A stretch of 64,000 nt of DNA from Buddleja alternifolia (Eukaryota > Streptophyta > Magnoliopsida > Lamiales > Scrophulariaceae), in assembly GCA_019426215.1 (NCBI GenBank), contig CM033401.1:20341134-20405133 (forward strand). The letters run 5' to 3'. Numbering within the stretch: the stretch's first letter is position 1; every line of letters begins with the position of its first letter. Below the pieces are notes generated by a model. It worked only from the letters and a program-made list of their open reading frames with translations. It was not told the DNA's origin and did not search any database. Position numbers and translations under genes: made by a program. This document shows, piece after piece, positions 53,951-64,000 of this stretch.

Positions 53951-54630
53951 AATATTGAAAATAGCAAAAATTAAATCTGAGTCATTTACTCATAAAAACG
54001 GATATCTAAAAGTGCGGTAAAATAGGGTAACAACTGTGAATTATAAAAGTTTGAAGTTCGCAGTTACTTTTTCAGAAACATTTGAATAATTTTGAAATCT
54101 TCAGCGTGAGGTACATGCGCCTGATAGTATACTGAAACGTACTAAGACAGGTGCAGTTACGGAACCGCCTAGTTTTTAGATTAGAATCATTAACCGTCAG
54201 TTTGATTTTATAGGCACGTGTGGGCAGTTGTCAAATCTCGTCTTTTGGACTTATCCACACGCTACCTTTTAGCGATGAAAACTATGCATGATTTTCAGAG
54301 AAAGTTACTCAGCGTTAAAGTGGGAATCTTTTAACGCTGAAGTCTTTTTGATAAAATCAAACACTTTATATTTTAAAAGACATTTTCATTTAATTTTTTT
54401 TGATATTGATTTTGTCATGCATACCAGATAAACGCTAATATTCAATGCACAGAGTTTTGAAATTAATTTTTGATCGTAGACGCTTATTGACTTGAATAAG
54501 TACAATTTTAAAGTTTCCCCTAATATTTGATAACTCATTTTAATTTTGAAAAACGCTTTAGACATAAAAATAAAGTGGATTCCCCCTAAATAATATGCCT
54601 ATAAAATATGATGCTTTATGATTTAAGCAT
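53951..54630 (-). other. pol-ORF2 spacer of element F
   Basis: Read on the minus strand it matches 49356-50020 of E: the AGGGGGAATCCA word near 54585, the CACACGTGCC motif near 54212, and TTACTGATT-type words. ORF2 never starts. The sequence breaks near 53950 before the CT-rich leader. Confidence 0.75.
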
Positions 54631-55328
54631 TTAAATCGATCATACCTAAGATATCTGCCAATTATTTGTCAGTACCAATGAAGTGCATGGAGATATCTTT
54701 CTTTTGAACATGGTCACGCAAGAAATGGTAGCGAATGTCAATGTGTTTAGTTCTAGAATGAAAGACTGGGTTTTGGGTCATAGTTAAAGCGTTTTGGTTA
54801 TCACTATGGATTAGGGTAGGACCTAGGATTGTTCCATAATCTCTAAGTTGTTGCCTCATGCAAAGGATTTGTGCACAACAGATTCCTGCGACTACGTATT
54901 CTGCCTCAGCGATAGAAGTCGCTATGGATTGTTGTTTCTTACTATGCCACGAAACTAATCTATCACCCAGAAATTGACATGTACCACTAGTACTCTTTCT
55001 ATCTATTTTGCATCTTGCAAAATCTGCGTCTGAATAACCAATTAGTTCAAAAGGAGAGTCCCTTGGATACCATAAGCCCACATTTTGTGTGCCTTTTAGG
55101 TATTTAAGGATCTTCTTGGTTAGCAATTAAGTGTGATTCTCTAGGATCAGCTTGAAAGCGTACACACCTGCATACCGAAAATATAATATAGGGTCTACTA
55201 GCTGTAAGACAAAGAAGTGATCCAATGATACCTCTATAATTGGTGATATCAATTTTCTTTCCACTCTCATCTTTATCTAACTTAAGCATTTGACTCATTG
55301 AAATTTTTGAAGATAATGCATTTTTCAT
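54631..55328 (-). pseudogene. RNase H and connection (element F)
   Basis: Frames 55104-55328 (GIIGSLLCLTASRPYIIFSV) and 54662-55126 (YSDADFARCKIDRKSTSGTC, TSIAEAEYVVAGICCAQIL, NALTMTQNPVFHSRTKHIDI) overlap through a small frameshift near 55110. The C-terminal ADIFTKALNE... part is lost: after GTDK a TAA (CAA to TAA) and a deletion of about 54 bp join GCAGATATCTT to GGTATGATCG. The Asp-containing DNQ motif is still DNQN. Confidence 0.88.
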
Positions 55329-56098
55329 ACTAAATTTCTTAATTATATCTTTTGTATATTTAGCTTAGTTTATAAATATGCCATTAGGGGGTTGTTTAAA
55401 TTGTAATCCTAAGAAGAAAGTTAATTCATCCATCCTGCTCATTTCAAATTGATCTTGCATCATTTTCGAAATTTTTTCACACAATCGCTTATTAGTAGAA
55501 CCAAATACAATATCATCAATATAAATTTGGACAAAGAGAATATCTTCATTATGGGTAATTTTAAATAACGTTGTATCAACGCTGCCTTTTGAAAAGCCTT
55601 TACCTATAAGGAAGATAGAGAGAGTGTCATACCATGCTCTTAGTGCTTGTTTAAGTCCATAGAGTGCCTTATCCAATTTGTAGACCATACTTTTCCCATG
55701 GTTGTTGATGAATCCTGGTAGTTGCTCCACATAAACTTCTTCTTGGAGTTTATCATTCAGGAAAGCACTCTTCACGTCCATTTGGTACACTGTGAACTTG
55801 TTGAATGCAGCAAACGCTAGGAACATCCGAATCGCTTCAAGTCGGGCTACTAGGGCATACGTCTCATCAAAAACAATACCCTCTTCTTGGCAATAACCCT
55901 GAGCGACTAATCTGGCTTTGTTTCTTATAACAGTGCCATCTTGTTCCTAAAAACCCATCTAATTCCAATAACTCCTTGGTGAGTTGGTCTTGGTAATAGC
56001 GTCCAAACCTTACTTCTCTCCAATTGGTTAAGCTCTTCTTGCATCGCTTCTACCCAACTTGAATCATTGAGCGCTTCAACCACTTTCTTTGGTTCCAT
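55329..56098 (-). pseudogene. reverse transcriptase (element F)
   Basis: Frame 55365-55826 has [37 protein letters not shown] and [15 protein letters not shown]; the YVDD box is YIDD, with both Asp kept. Upstream (55827-56098), [11 protein letters not shown] and the [16 protein letters not shown] part are readable but off frame, with a deletion where MDED should follow (about 55935). Confidence 0.87.
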
Positions 56099-57357
56099 TT
56101 AAGATAGAAAACTTGCGAACATGGCCTCATTGATTGTCGCGACCCTAGTTCTAACAGGTGCTTCAATATCTCCAATCACTAGCTCTACTAGAAGGTCTCT
56201 AAGCCATTTACAGTCTGGTTGGAATGGGTTGAGAGACTCCTGATTATCAATCGCTTGACCCTCATTTGTCTCTTGCGCAGTCGCTACATCATTCACAGTT
56301 CCAATTTGGTCTTGATGATCATTCTCGTCATGATCATCAACAATTCTAACATTATTATCATTGGTAACCTCACGAGTATCCTTAGGAGTGGACACAAAGA
56401 TCTCATCATCCTCATCACCAAGATTGATTTGTGACGCTTGTTGGGCAAGATCTTCAATTTCTACATCATCAGGATTAACCTTACTCGGTTCTTGGTTAAC
56501 ATCATCAAACACAACATGAATGGATTCTTCAGCCTTCGATTTGATCTTATTTAGGATGCGAAAACTCTTTCCATTTTTGGCATAGCCTAGAAAGATTCCC
56601 TCATCAACTTTAGGATCAAATGTCCCTAGATTTTGGGATCCATTGTTATGAATGAAACATTTTGAACCAAATACATGAAAATATATAACGTTAGGCTTAC
56701 GTCCCTTCCACAACTCATATGAAGTCTTCTCATGTTGCTTGTTGATCATACACCGGTTCTGAGTGTAGCAAGCGGTATTGATAGCTTCGGCTCTGGTAGA
56801 TGGTTTCTAAGCTATTTACGGTCTGGTTGGAATGGGTTGAGAGACTCCTAATTATCAATCGCTTGACCCTCATATGTCTCTTGCGCAGTCGCTACATCAT
56901 TCACAGTTCCAATTTGCTCTTGATGATCATTCTCGTCATGATCATCAACAATTCTGACATTATTATCATTGGTAACCTCACGAGTATCCTTAGGAGTGGA
57001 CACAAAGATCTCGTCATCCTCATCACCAAGATTGATTTATGACGCTTGTTGGGAAAGATCTTCAATTTCTACATCATCAGGATTAACCTTACTCGGTTCT
57101 TGGTTAACATCATCAAACACAACATGAATGGATTCTTCAGCCTTCGATTTGATCTTATTTAGGATGCGAAAACTCTTTCCATTTTTGGCATAGCCTAGAA
57201 AGATTCCGTCATCAACTTTAGGATCAAATGTCCTTAGATTTTGGGATCCATTATTAAGAATGAAACATTTTGAACCAAATACATAAAAATATATAACGTT
57301 AGGCTTACGTCCCTTCCACAACTCATATGGAGTCTTCTCATGTTGCTTGTTGATCAT
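56099..57357 (-). pseudogene. integrase C-terminus and pol linker, duplicated in tandem (element F)
   Basis: Two nearly identical frames: 56099-56749 and 57037-57357. Both begin MINKQHEKTxYELWKGRKPN and contain VFGSKCFI and the acidic VNPDDVEIEDL linker. The first runs on to the start of reverse transcriptase. They come from a 608-bp tandem duplication (56183-57398). Confidence 0.9.
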
Positions 57358-57398
57358 ACACCGGTTCTGAGTGTAGCAAGCAGTATTGATAGCTTCGG
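56183..57398 (-). repeat. 608-bp direct tandem duplication
   Basis: Copies at about 56183-56790 and 56791-57398. Fixed offset of 608 bp checked at two points: GTCTGGTTGGAATGGGTTGA at 56213/56821 and ATAGCTTCGGCT at 56783/57391. Only a few percent of bases differ. It does not occur in C or E. Confidence 0.93.
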
Positions 57399-58172
57399 CT
57401 CAAAACCTTTGAGGCAACTTAGACTCTCAAGCATTGTCTTAGCGGCTTCTTTAAGCGTTCTATTCTGTCGCTCTACAACTCCATTCTGTTGAGGTGTTCT
57501 AGGAGCAGAATACTCATGAAGTATTCCAAATTCTATGCAAAACTGCTCAACAAATTGGTTAGTAAATTCAGTTCCTCTATCGCTTCTAATTCTCATCACC
57601 TTTAGATCTTTTGAAGTCTGTACTTGACGGATTAGCGTTGTGAGCTTGACACTAGTTTCATCTTTGGTCGCTAGAAATTCTACCCATGTATAGCGAGACA
57701 AATCATCAACTATCACTAGCGAATACTTTTTACCAATAACACTCATGATTTGAATAGGACCAAACAAATCTAAATGCAATAGTTCAAGAATTCTAGAAGT
57801 AGATAGGCATGGTTTCTTCTAAAAAGATGATTTAACTTGTTTACCCATTTGATATGCATCACATAAGCGATTTTTCTGAAAGGAACCTTTATGTAATTCC
57901 TCTACTAGATTTAGCGATATTAACAAAGAGATTGCCTTAAAGGTGAGGTGATTCATTTTTCTATGCCATAACCAACCCAATTCATTTTGACTCTTAGCAA
58001 CAAAGCATGTGGGGTTGTTATCAAATGTAGAATCCCAATCCACTAAATACACATTATTTGTTCTTTTCCCTCTTAATTTAGTAGACTTAGTCTTAGTGTC
58101 GTTAACAAAGCAGCAGTCGCTTGAGAATTTGATTTCGAAACCTTTATCACAAAATTGACTAGTGCTTAACAA
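57358..58172 (-). pseudogene. pre-integrase domain and integrase core (element F)
   Basis: 57819-58172: LLSTSQFCDKGF, ELGWLWHRKMNHLTF (His half) and LCDAYQMGKQVKSSF, where the first Cys pair is C...Y (the second Cys has changed to Tyr). 57354-57779: MHLDLFGPIQI (first Asp), RIRSDRGTEFTNQF (second Asp), PQQNGVVERQNRTL (Glu). A frame change near 57435 (MLESLSCLKGFEPK) ends the core. The catalytic acids are intact, but the zinc site and frame are damaged. Confidence 0.88.
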
Positions 58173-58193
58173 GTTACGCTTAAGACCCTCAAC

Positions 58194-58400
58194 TTAATAT
58201 ACATCACTAATCATGATGTTCCCCCTATGCATGATACCTATACCTTTGGTTTTACCTTTGGAGTTATCATAGAATATAACTTGAGCACCGTTGGTTGCAC
58301 GATAGTTGACCAAGAGATCTTTTGAGCCAGTCATGTGCCTTGATGACCCACTATCAATGTACCAAACTGAAGCATCGGTGTTGGCTCTAGGTAACTGCAT
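58194..58400 (-). pseudogene. protease (element F)
   Basis: VWYIDSGSSRHMTGSKDLLV with the Asp-Ser-Gly site, and VIFYDNSKGKTKGIG. A stop at 58196 (SDVY-stop, where E has YYVEGLKHN) separates it from the pre-integrase frame. It begins after a gag remnant at 58400. Confidence 0.85.
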
Positions 58401-59170
58401 TTAAAGGGCAGTTCTAATTCTTCTTTGGTACCCATTTTGTTGTGGGTCCTTCAATGTTAGTTACTTTGGTTTAAATTAAAACTTTTGAAACCCATATTTG
58501 CCTTGTCTTCATTACGGGAAGATTGGCCTTCTTGGGTTTCGGTTTGTGTTGTGTGTGCTTTTTAGGTGTATAGTAATATCCTCGATTATTGTAGAAATCA
58601 TAGTCATAATCATAATTATAATCATCATAGTATCGATAATATGATCTAGATCTTTGAGGATATTTCCTCGGCACTAGCTTAGGAGTTGCTTTTGGCGATT
58701 GACGCTTAGCGTTTGATTCACTTGTAGATGGTTTATCCTTAGCTTTTTGAGCATTTGAATGAACTTTCTTCTGTGAATCATTCACTTTCGTCTTCTCCTT
58801 ATTGCCTGAGTTGGTATTGACCTTCTTATTTGGCCTCTTACCATTATCGTTGGGCTTATTCAGCGTTTGACTGTTTGAACTTTTCTCAACAAAGAATACA
58901 CCTTTTCCTTTGTTGTTTGCCGTAACCTTAGACCTTTTTTGATTTTTGACTAAATTTATCACAACCTAAACTGGTCTTTTCACCAAAAGGTTTGGTTACT
59001 TCAGCCACATTATCTAGCTTTCTTGATGCTTTTGATATTGATGAGACAAGCTGCTCTGATTTGGCAAGTCTAGCGATCAATTCACCTTCTCTCTTGACTA
59101 TTATATCAATATAACTTTTTAACTGGATAATTTCACTCTCAAGCGATTGATTCTTCTCAATGCATTGTTG
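58401..59170 (-). pseudogene. gag basic and Tyr-rich tail (element F)
   Basis: The frame 58471-58962 contains the Lys-rich part (AKDKPSTSESNAKRQSPK), the Tyr-rich SYYRYYDDYNYDYDYDFY and ATPKLVPRKYPQRS, as in E. Upstream, 58963-59170 still encodes the coiled-coil words (LESEIIQLKS), but off frame. The zinc knuckle between this tail and the capsid part is deleted. Confidence 0.82.
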
Positions 59171-59762
59171 CTGCTCTGATTTGGCAAGTCTAGTGATTCT
59201 CTCATGGCAACCGTCTTAATCAAATATTTGTTTGGAATACTTCTGAATATCTTATTGACTATTTTCTTGTTGGTTAACTCCTGGTCTAATGACACTAACT
59301 CTGTAATGAGCAAAGTAAATCTTGCGCCCAATTGTTCTAGCGTCTCGTTGTTCTGCATCTTAAAACGCTCAAATCTTTGCATGGCTATGGAGAGCTTGTT
59401 CTCCTTCATCGGTGTTGAACTTTCACACACGATAGCCAACTTATCCCATATCTATTTTGATGTCTTACTTGCTTGATCTTGTTGAACAACACATCATTGT
59501 CTCCAAATGCTGAGTACAGTGCACTTTGTCCAACATTATCTAGATTTGCTCTTTTTCGATCATCTGGTGTCCATTCTAACTTAGGCTTCTCGACATACCC
59601 ATCTGGGGTAGCCTCAGTCGCTCCAGGTGCTCGAGTTACAACTTTCATTATTTGAATGGGGCCATTTGTAATTACATCACACATTTCATTATCGCAAGAG
59701 CATAAATAAGCGAATGCTCTAAGTTTCAAAGAATCATAGTTTGATTCAACCAACTTAGGCAT
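59171..59762 (-). pseudogene. gag capsid part (element F)
   Basis: Frames 59406-59762 (MPKLVESNYDSLKLRAFAYL, ANLDNVGQSALYSAFGDND) and 59119-59439 (PMKENKLSIAMQRFERFKMQ, NKYLIKTVAMRES) with a frame change near 59435. Right after VAMRES, homology jumps to the coiled-coil region via LDLPNQSS, so about 800 bp including the zinc knuckle is lost. Confidence 0.87.
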
Positions 59763-59874
59763 TTGTTAAAAGCCATAATATGAGATTTTAGAAGAAAATT
59801 AAAGCGACTAAATTTAGAAAACTGGATCTAAACAAGGAGTTATGGTCGGAAACGCTTAGGTTTCGACTTCAACC

Positions 59875-59886
59875 GCTATGATACCA
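59875..59886 (-). promoter_or_regulatory. primer binding site of element F
   Basis: The minus strand reads TGGTATCATAGC, one mismatch to the tRNA-complementary TGGTATCAGAGC. It lies two bases from the LTR. Confidence 0.87.
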
Positions 59887-60368
59887 CTTGGTGGTCCCAA
59901 ATGGCATACGAAATGGTCTAGAAGAGGGGGGGGGGGGGTTAAATAGACCCTGAAGTCTTTTTCGACTTAAAAAAATCCGTATCTTTTTTATAGGTTTGAA
60001 CGCTTAGGAAGCTGAGCGCTAGGCCAGGCACTACAGTAAACATAACTTACACTTAGTGATTTCAGCAATTTACCAAAGTAGGGTAACGCTTAGATCGCTT
60101 AATCAGGGTTAGCACAGCGGAAATGATTTTTAAAGCTTTAGCGTTCGTTTTAGGTCAAATAGTCGCTTAACTGTTTTACTTGTCCTTTTTCAAAGTAAAT
60201 GATAAAATATAAAGTAAGACAATAAAATAGTAAATAACACAAGAATTATAAGGTTGACTGGCTGATGTAATCCCAGCTACATCATTCTTCTCCTTGAACA
60301 CTTGGAGGAATTCCACTAAGTTGATAATTGAAGGATCACACAGAGGCTTCTACAAAATAGAGGAGGGG

Positions 60369-61507
60369 CACTACTACAAAAATACACTATTACAGCGCAC
60401 CTATTATAGCTGTTTTGGTGAAACCGTTGTACGTAGGTACCTATTACAGCGGTTTTTACAAAAATACTGTAATAGGGCTTCTCGGTTTGGACATATTACA
60501 ACGGTTCATTTCTGAACCGCTGTAATAGGGGTGCCGAAATTTTAAAAAAAATAGCCTATTACAACGGTTCACCCCGAACCGCTGTAATAGCCCAATCTCA
60601 GTTCAGACCTCTTACAGCGGTTCATTTCTGAACCGCTCTAATAGGCTATCCGTTACTATATAAAAAATATTGGGCTATTATAGTGGTTCGGGGTGAACCA
60701 CTGTAATAGACCAATCTCGATTTTGACCTATTATAGCGGTTCGTTTCTGAATCGCTGTAATAGGGGTACCGAAAATTTAAAGAAAAAATTTAATAAAAAA
60801 CCCTATTACAGCGGTTCTTATGTGAACCGCTGTAATAGGTCAAAACCAAAATTTCAAGCGGTTTCCCGCTTCTCTCTCTACTCCATATTACAGCGGTTCA
60901 CATAAGAACCGCTATAATAGGCCGAAACTAAAAATTTAAAACCATCTTCCCGCTTCTCTTTCCCTATTTGTCTTTCTCTCTCTACTCTCTTTGTCTCTCT
61001 ACTATCTCTCTCTCTCTATATAGCACCGCCACCGCCGTCACCACCACCACCGGTACCACCACCTTTAGCACCACCGTCGCCGCCACCACCATCTTTAGCA
61101 CCACCGTCGCCGCCACCACCACCACCACCACCGTATGTGTGGGTGTATATATATTTGTGTATATGTGGGTGGGTGTATGTATATTTGTGTATATGTCGGT
61201 GTATATAATTGGATTAAAAAAATAAAAAAAATTAATCTATTATAGCGATTCCAGCCGGAACCGCTGTAATAGGTTAGTTTTTTTTTTAACCCGATTATAG
61301 CGGTTCCAGTCGGAACCGTTGTAATAGGTGAATTTTTATTCATTTTTTTATTTTTTTAATCCTATTACAGCTGTTCTATAAAAAACCATTGTAATAGGAG
61401 TACCCTGTTACAGCAATTTTTTATTGAACTGTTTTTAACTGCTATAATAGGTCTAAACCATATTACAGCGGTTAAAACTGCTGTAATAGACCTTTTCTAT
61501 AGTAGTG
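60369..61507. mobile_element. non-autonomous CACTA-type DNA transposon (1139 bp)
   Basis: Terminal inverted repeats: left CACTACTACAAAAATA, right (complement) CACTACTATAGAAAAGG. Flanked by GGG on both sides (60366-60368 and 61508-61510), a 3-bp target duplication as in the CACTA (En/Spm) superfamily. Inside are about 13 palindromes of ATTACAGCGGTTC/GAACCGCTGTAAT type near both ends, comparable to the subterminal repeats that the CACTA transposase binds. It encodes no transposase. It has an ACC-rich middle (61024-61133). It inserted into the F/G LTR after that LTR was formed. Confidence 0.88.
61024..61133 (+). repeat. ACC trinucleotide repeat within CACTA element
   Basis: About 110 bp of (CACCAC/CCGCCA)n, impure, preceded by a CT-rich run (60950-61018) and followed by TGTGTATATGTGGGTG repeats (61135-61205). 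It is a low-complexity middle part with an open frame on both strands as a consequence. Confidence 0.85.
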
Positions 61508-62516
61508 GGGATGATGATCTTGGGCTGCTTAATCACACAGACTTCAGCACCAATGAAGATCTTCACCAACAAGCTTCTCTCACTCAGAAATACTGCTTGT
61601 AGAGTCAACTTCTTCTTCACACAAATAGATGAGGTTGAGGGTTTTGGTCACGGGTTTGTTTGATTTTAGGAAGCTCAAACAACTTATGATATCTCCATAT
61701 TAATGTATGGTTCTTCTTGAAGATGTTTGAGATATCTGAGACTGTCTGGAATGCATATAGAAAGCTTGGAAGAATTTTGGCTATGGAGTTTCTAAGCTTT
61801 TTTTGAGAAAATATTTCCGCAAATTTTTAACTTTCTTGTGTATGTGTGTTATTTTTAGGGTTTGCTGGAATGGGGTATTTATTAGGCAATTTCTTGGGAT
61901 TTGTCTGTTGGACACATGTAGGTGCGTGCCTCTCATGCGCGAGTGAGTCATACATTTTCTCTGACATTCCTGAAATCCTGCTGCACTAATTTGATGTGGC
62001 AGGTTTGACCTCTGAAATTCTGACAGTCTAAGCCAATAGGTAGCTTGCTCCGTATACAATCTGTCCTTATCACATTTAATGCTCTCATCAATCATTTAAT
62101 GCATTTGAATTTATTTTTCGTTGGAAATAAATGTCCATTAAATGATTGCATTTAAGTCCTTTGTGACTTCGAAATTTATTTCAGGTGAATCTGATCTACT
62201 TGATCGCTTGATTCATAAGCCCTGAAATAGTCCATAGCGATTGGAAGTCGCTTAAGACAAAATCTTCATCTTAGCTTGACTTCAAACGCTGATCTTCAAC
62301 TTCATCACTAATAGACTCACCTAGAATTCTACAAGCGACTTTGTATCTAATATTTAGTCTAAAATCTACAAAGATAAAATTACAAGCTTAATAAAATTAC
62401 AACCTTTCAAACGCTTTTATATAGTTCTAAGAAAACATAAACTTACGTTATTTTGGCGTCTAACATGAAATCCTATCTTGTCGTCATCAAAATATCTAAC
62501 TTGAAATTTGCTAACA

Positions 62517-62786
62517 ATTTCCCCCTTTTTGATGATGTCAAGACCTTAACTCTTATCAGTCTTCTATAGATCGAGAGTTCAAAGAAAATAGTCCAAAATA
62601 ATTATAAGTTAGCGTTTGAATAGTTAGTAAGTTAGTTAATGTTAGATTAGCCTCAGCAAGTTGTTTTAGCGATAAATCATTCATTCATTCATTTAAGAAG
62701 ATTAAGCATATATGATTTACACTGAAGATAGATAATAAAAGCGTCAACAGAAATATATAAAACAATATAAACGATCATCTTTTCTG
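62517..62786 (-). other. trailer and polypurine tract of element G
   Basis: On the minus strand ATCATCAAAAAGGGGGAAAT (62517-62536) directly precedes the LTR, as in D. The rest matches the trailer of E (53757-53950), without coding content. Confidence 0.85.
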
Positions 62787-64000
62787 TCACTTGCTGTTCT
62801 CTTCTTGAAAGATTTCAGTCGCTAAGTCCAGTAGAAGTCTATCAACATCTATCATGGTGGTATGCTAAACTTCATTGTAGTCATGTCTTCTTAGTCTAGC
62901 GCTTTCATTCAGCTCTATCAATCTTTCCATCCAATCCCTCGAAGGGATTCCAAGTTCACGAATTAAGTCATGTTAAATGTCATGTCTTCGATCATTGGTG
63001 TATTTCCAGTTGATATGTCTTCTAAGCAGTTTGGCATATGGATGAAAACCCATACTCTCTAAGAACTCAACGTCTAAGTCCGGAAGCAAGTTCCTGCCTT
63101 GATAATATCTAGGCTTATGCTTTTTAGTAAGCATTTTCTTTATACTCACTATTTCTTTGAACATAGATCGCCAATGCTTATTGTCTATCTTAGAGATGGA
63201 CGCTTTGGACTGGGACTTTTCTTTCAGATCTTCTCCCTTCTTGGCATCATCAAGCGAGGTCTTTAATTCAACAATGTCCCCTCGAAGAAGTTTGACTTCA
63301 TCTACTAGAAGAGCAACTTGCTCAGTGATACTTTAAGAGACTAAATTTGAAGACGTATGACACTCAGTGTCAGCGGAGGCATTTAGTGCTAGCGTCCTAT
63401 TAAAATCATCAGATAATTCCTTGAGAAGAGGAGAGATACTATTCATCATAGTGATTGTAAGCTTGTTGGCGTGACTCATGTCAGCATGAAGCAATCTTTC
63501 TACTTGGTGAAGCGTTGAATTGCTTCACTCTTCCAGGCGAGAACACGAGCCTGTGACATTAGCAAGAGAATTGCGAACTGCTTTCTGAAATCTCTAGCCT
63601 CTTGATCATTTTCGGAATCTGAGTCCGAGTCTGAAGATGAATGCTCAGGACCATGAGAGCTGGAAACTACTGTCTTGCCTCTAGATTTATCTCTGATGAA
63701 AGGTTCTTCAGGCTCATCAAGAGCTTCCTGAACTTCTTCAATTGCTTGACCCAGAGTTGGATCAACAGTCACTGAAGGGATCTCAACTACTGGGGCGCTA
63801 GAAATTTCTGGCAAAGAACCCTCGGGTAGCTGAGCTACTTCCACAGTAGGAGTAACTTCCTCTATTTCAACACTTTGGACTTGGGGAGAAGGAGCTTTAA
63901 TGGCAATGACCCAGAGTGGGCCAATTACTTTCATAATGTGCCTTGGACTTAGGACGTTGGTCTGCCAGATGAAGAATATAGCGTCTGAGCGCTCTTCAGT
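62787..64000 (-). pseudogene. S-family ORF2, C-terminal part (element G)
   Basis: From the window end: PLWVIAIKAPSP, an acidic region with PEEPFIRDKSRGK and SDSDSDSENDQEARDF (63500-63934), and frames broken near 63510-63330. Then a conserved tail IVSIKKMLTKKHKPRYY, LLPDLDVEFLESMGFHPYAK (62973-63164), a TAA, then HDLIRELGIPSRDWMERLIE and MIDVDRLLLDLATEIFQ with stop TGA at 62787. The order is the same as in E (52659-53756), which supports a real protein family. The N-terminal part is outside the window. Confidence 0.8.

Larger units (their letters stand above)
53951..62516 (-). mobile_element. SIRE/Maximus-like copia element F, ORF2 and 3' LTR missing
   Basis: Minus strand: LTR (62516-59889, containing a CACTA insertion), primer site, gag, protease, integrase, reverse transcriptase, RNase H and the pol-ORF2 spacer, ending near 53950 against E. 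The LTR at its start is at the same time the 3' LTR of G. It has many stops, a 608-bp tandem duplication in pol and a gag deletion. It is non-autonomous. Confidence 0.88.
59889..62516 (-). repeat. S-family LTR shared between element G (3' LTR) and element F (5' LTR)
   Basis: The minus strand begins TGTTAGCAAATTTCAAGTTA at 62516, preceded by G's polypurine tract, and ends ATTTGGGACCACCA at 59889, followed by F's primer site. So one LTR serves two internal regions. Length 2628 bp, about 1486 bp without the CACTA insertion and its 3-bp duplication, as in E and D. Confidence 0.88.

Noticed and set aside
61022..61225. Thr/Val-rich reading frame across the ACC repeat
   Set aside because: Open on both strands only because of a trinucleotide repeat inside a non-autonomous CACTA element; no start context or homology.
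60385..61495. CRISPR array (regular palindromic repeats)
   Set aside because: Eukaryotic context, repeats are variable in spacing and sequence and lie in inverted pairs inside a CACTA element with TIRs and target duplication.

Overview
This window looks like repeat-rich nuclear DNA from a flowering plant, probably a eudicot. It is AT-rich. Almost everything recognisable in it is plant LTR-retrotransposon sequence, with initiator-tRNA-type primer sites (TGGTATCAGAGC), TG...CA long terminal repeats and CCHC gag proteins. There are no bacterial features, no tRNA or rRNA genes that I can see, and no intact host gene. The only host-like coding trace is a broken fragment of an F-box associated domain.

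Layout: 1-5312 is a minus-strand Ty1/copia element (A), cut by the window start. 5313-6364 is an older LTR fragment of a family related to B. 7348-10101 is a long Ty3/gypsy-type LTR with a little internal sequence before it. 10102-15434 is a second minus-strand copia element (I) of another family, its downstream LTR reduced to 60 bp. 15435-15960 is the F-box fragment. 16.8-19.0 kb (+) is a decayed gag-like gene of the 'putative gypsy type transposon' kind with two candidate introns. 20.65-22.83 kb (-) is a Ty3/gypsy gag-protease remnant split by a 1688-bp solo LTR of family B. The rest is dominated by one large copia family, here called S (SIRE/Maximus-like), with about 1.5-1.9 kb LTRs, a gag with a long basic tail, pol, and a large extra reading frame (ORF2) after pol. 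Its members are C (22.83-28.01 kb, -), D (28.01-36.54 kb, +), a solo LTR with a perfect target duplication (38.41-40.33 kb), E (42.3-53.95 kb, +), F (53.95-62.5 kb, -) and the start of G (62.5-64 kb, -). Family B element H (36.54-42.31 kb, +) is the host into which the S solo LTR and E inserted. A 1139-bp CACTA-type DNA transposon, packed with short palindromes, sits inside the F/G LTR.

How the parts work together: in each element the LTRs drive transcription, the primer site and polypurine tract prime reverse transcription, gag packages the RNA, and protease, integrase and reverse transcriptase/RNase H process, copy and insert it. All copies here carry stops, frameshifts, deletions or truncations, so none looks autonomous. 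The most interesting material is the S-family ORF2 (three independent copies: D, E and G), the spacer before it, the rearranged junctions (C/D, E/F, the LTR shared by F and G), and the CACTA hairpin array.
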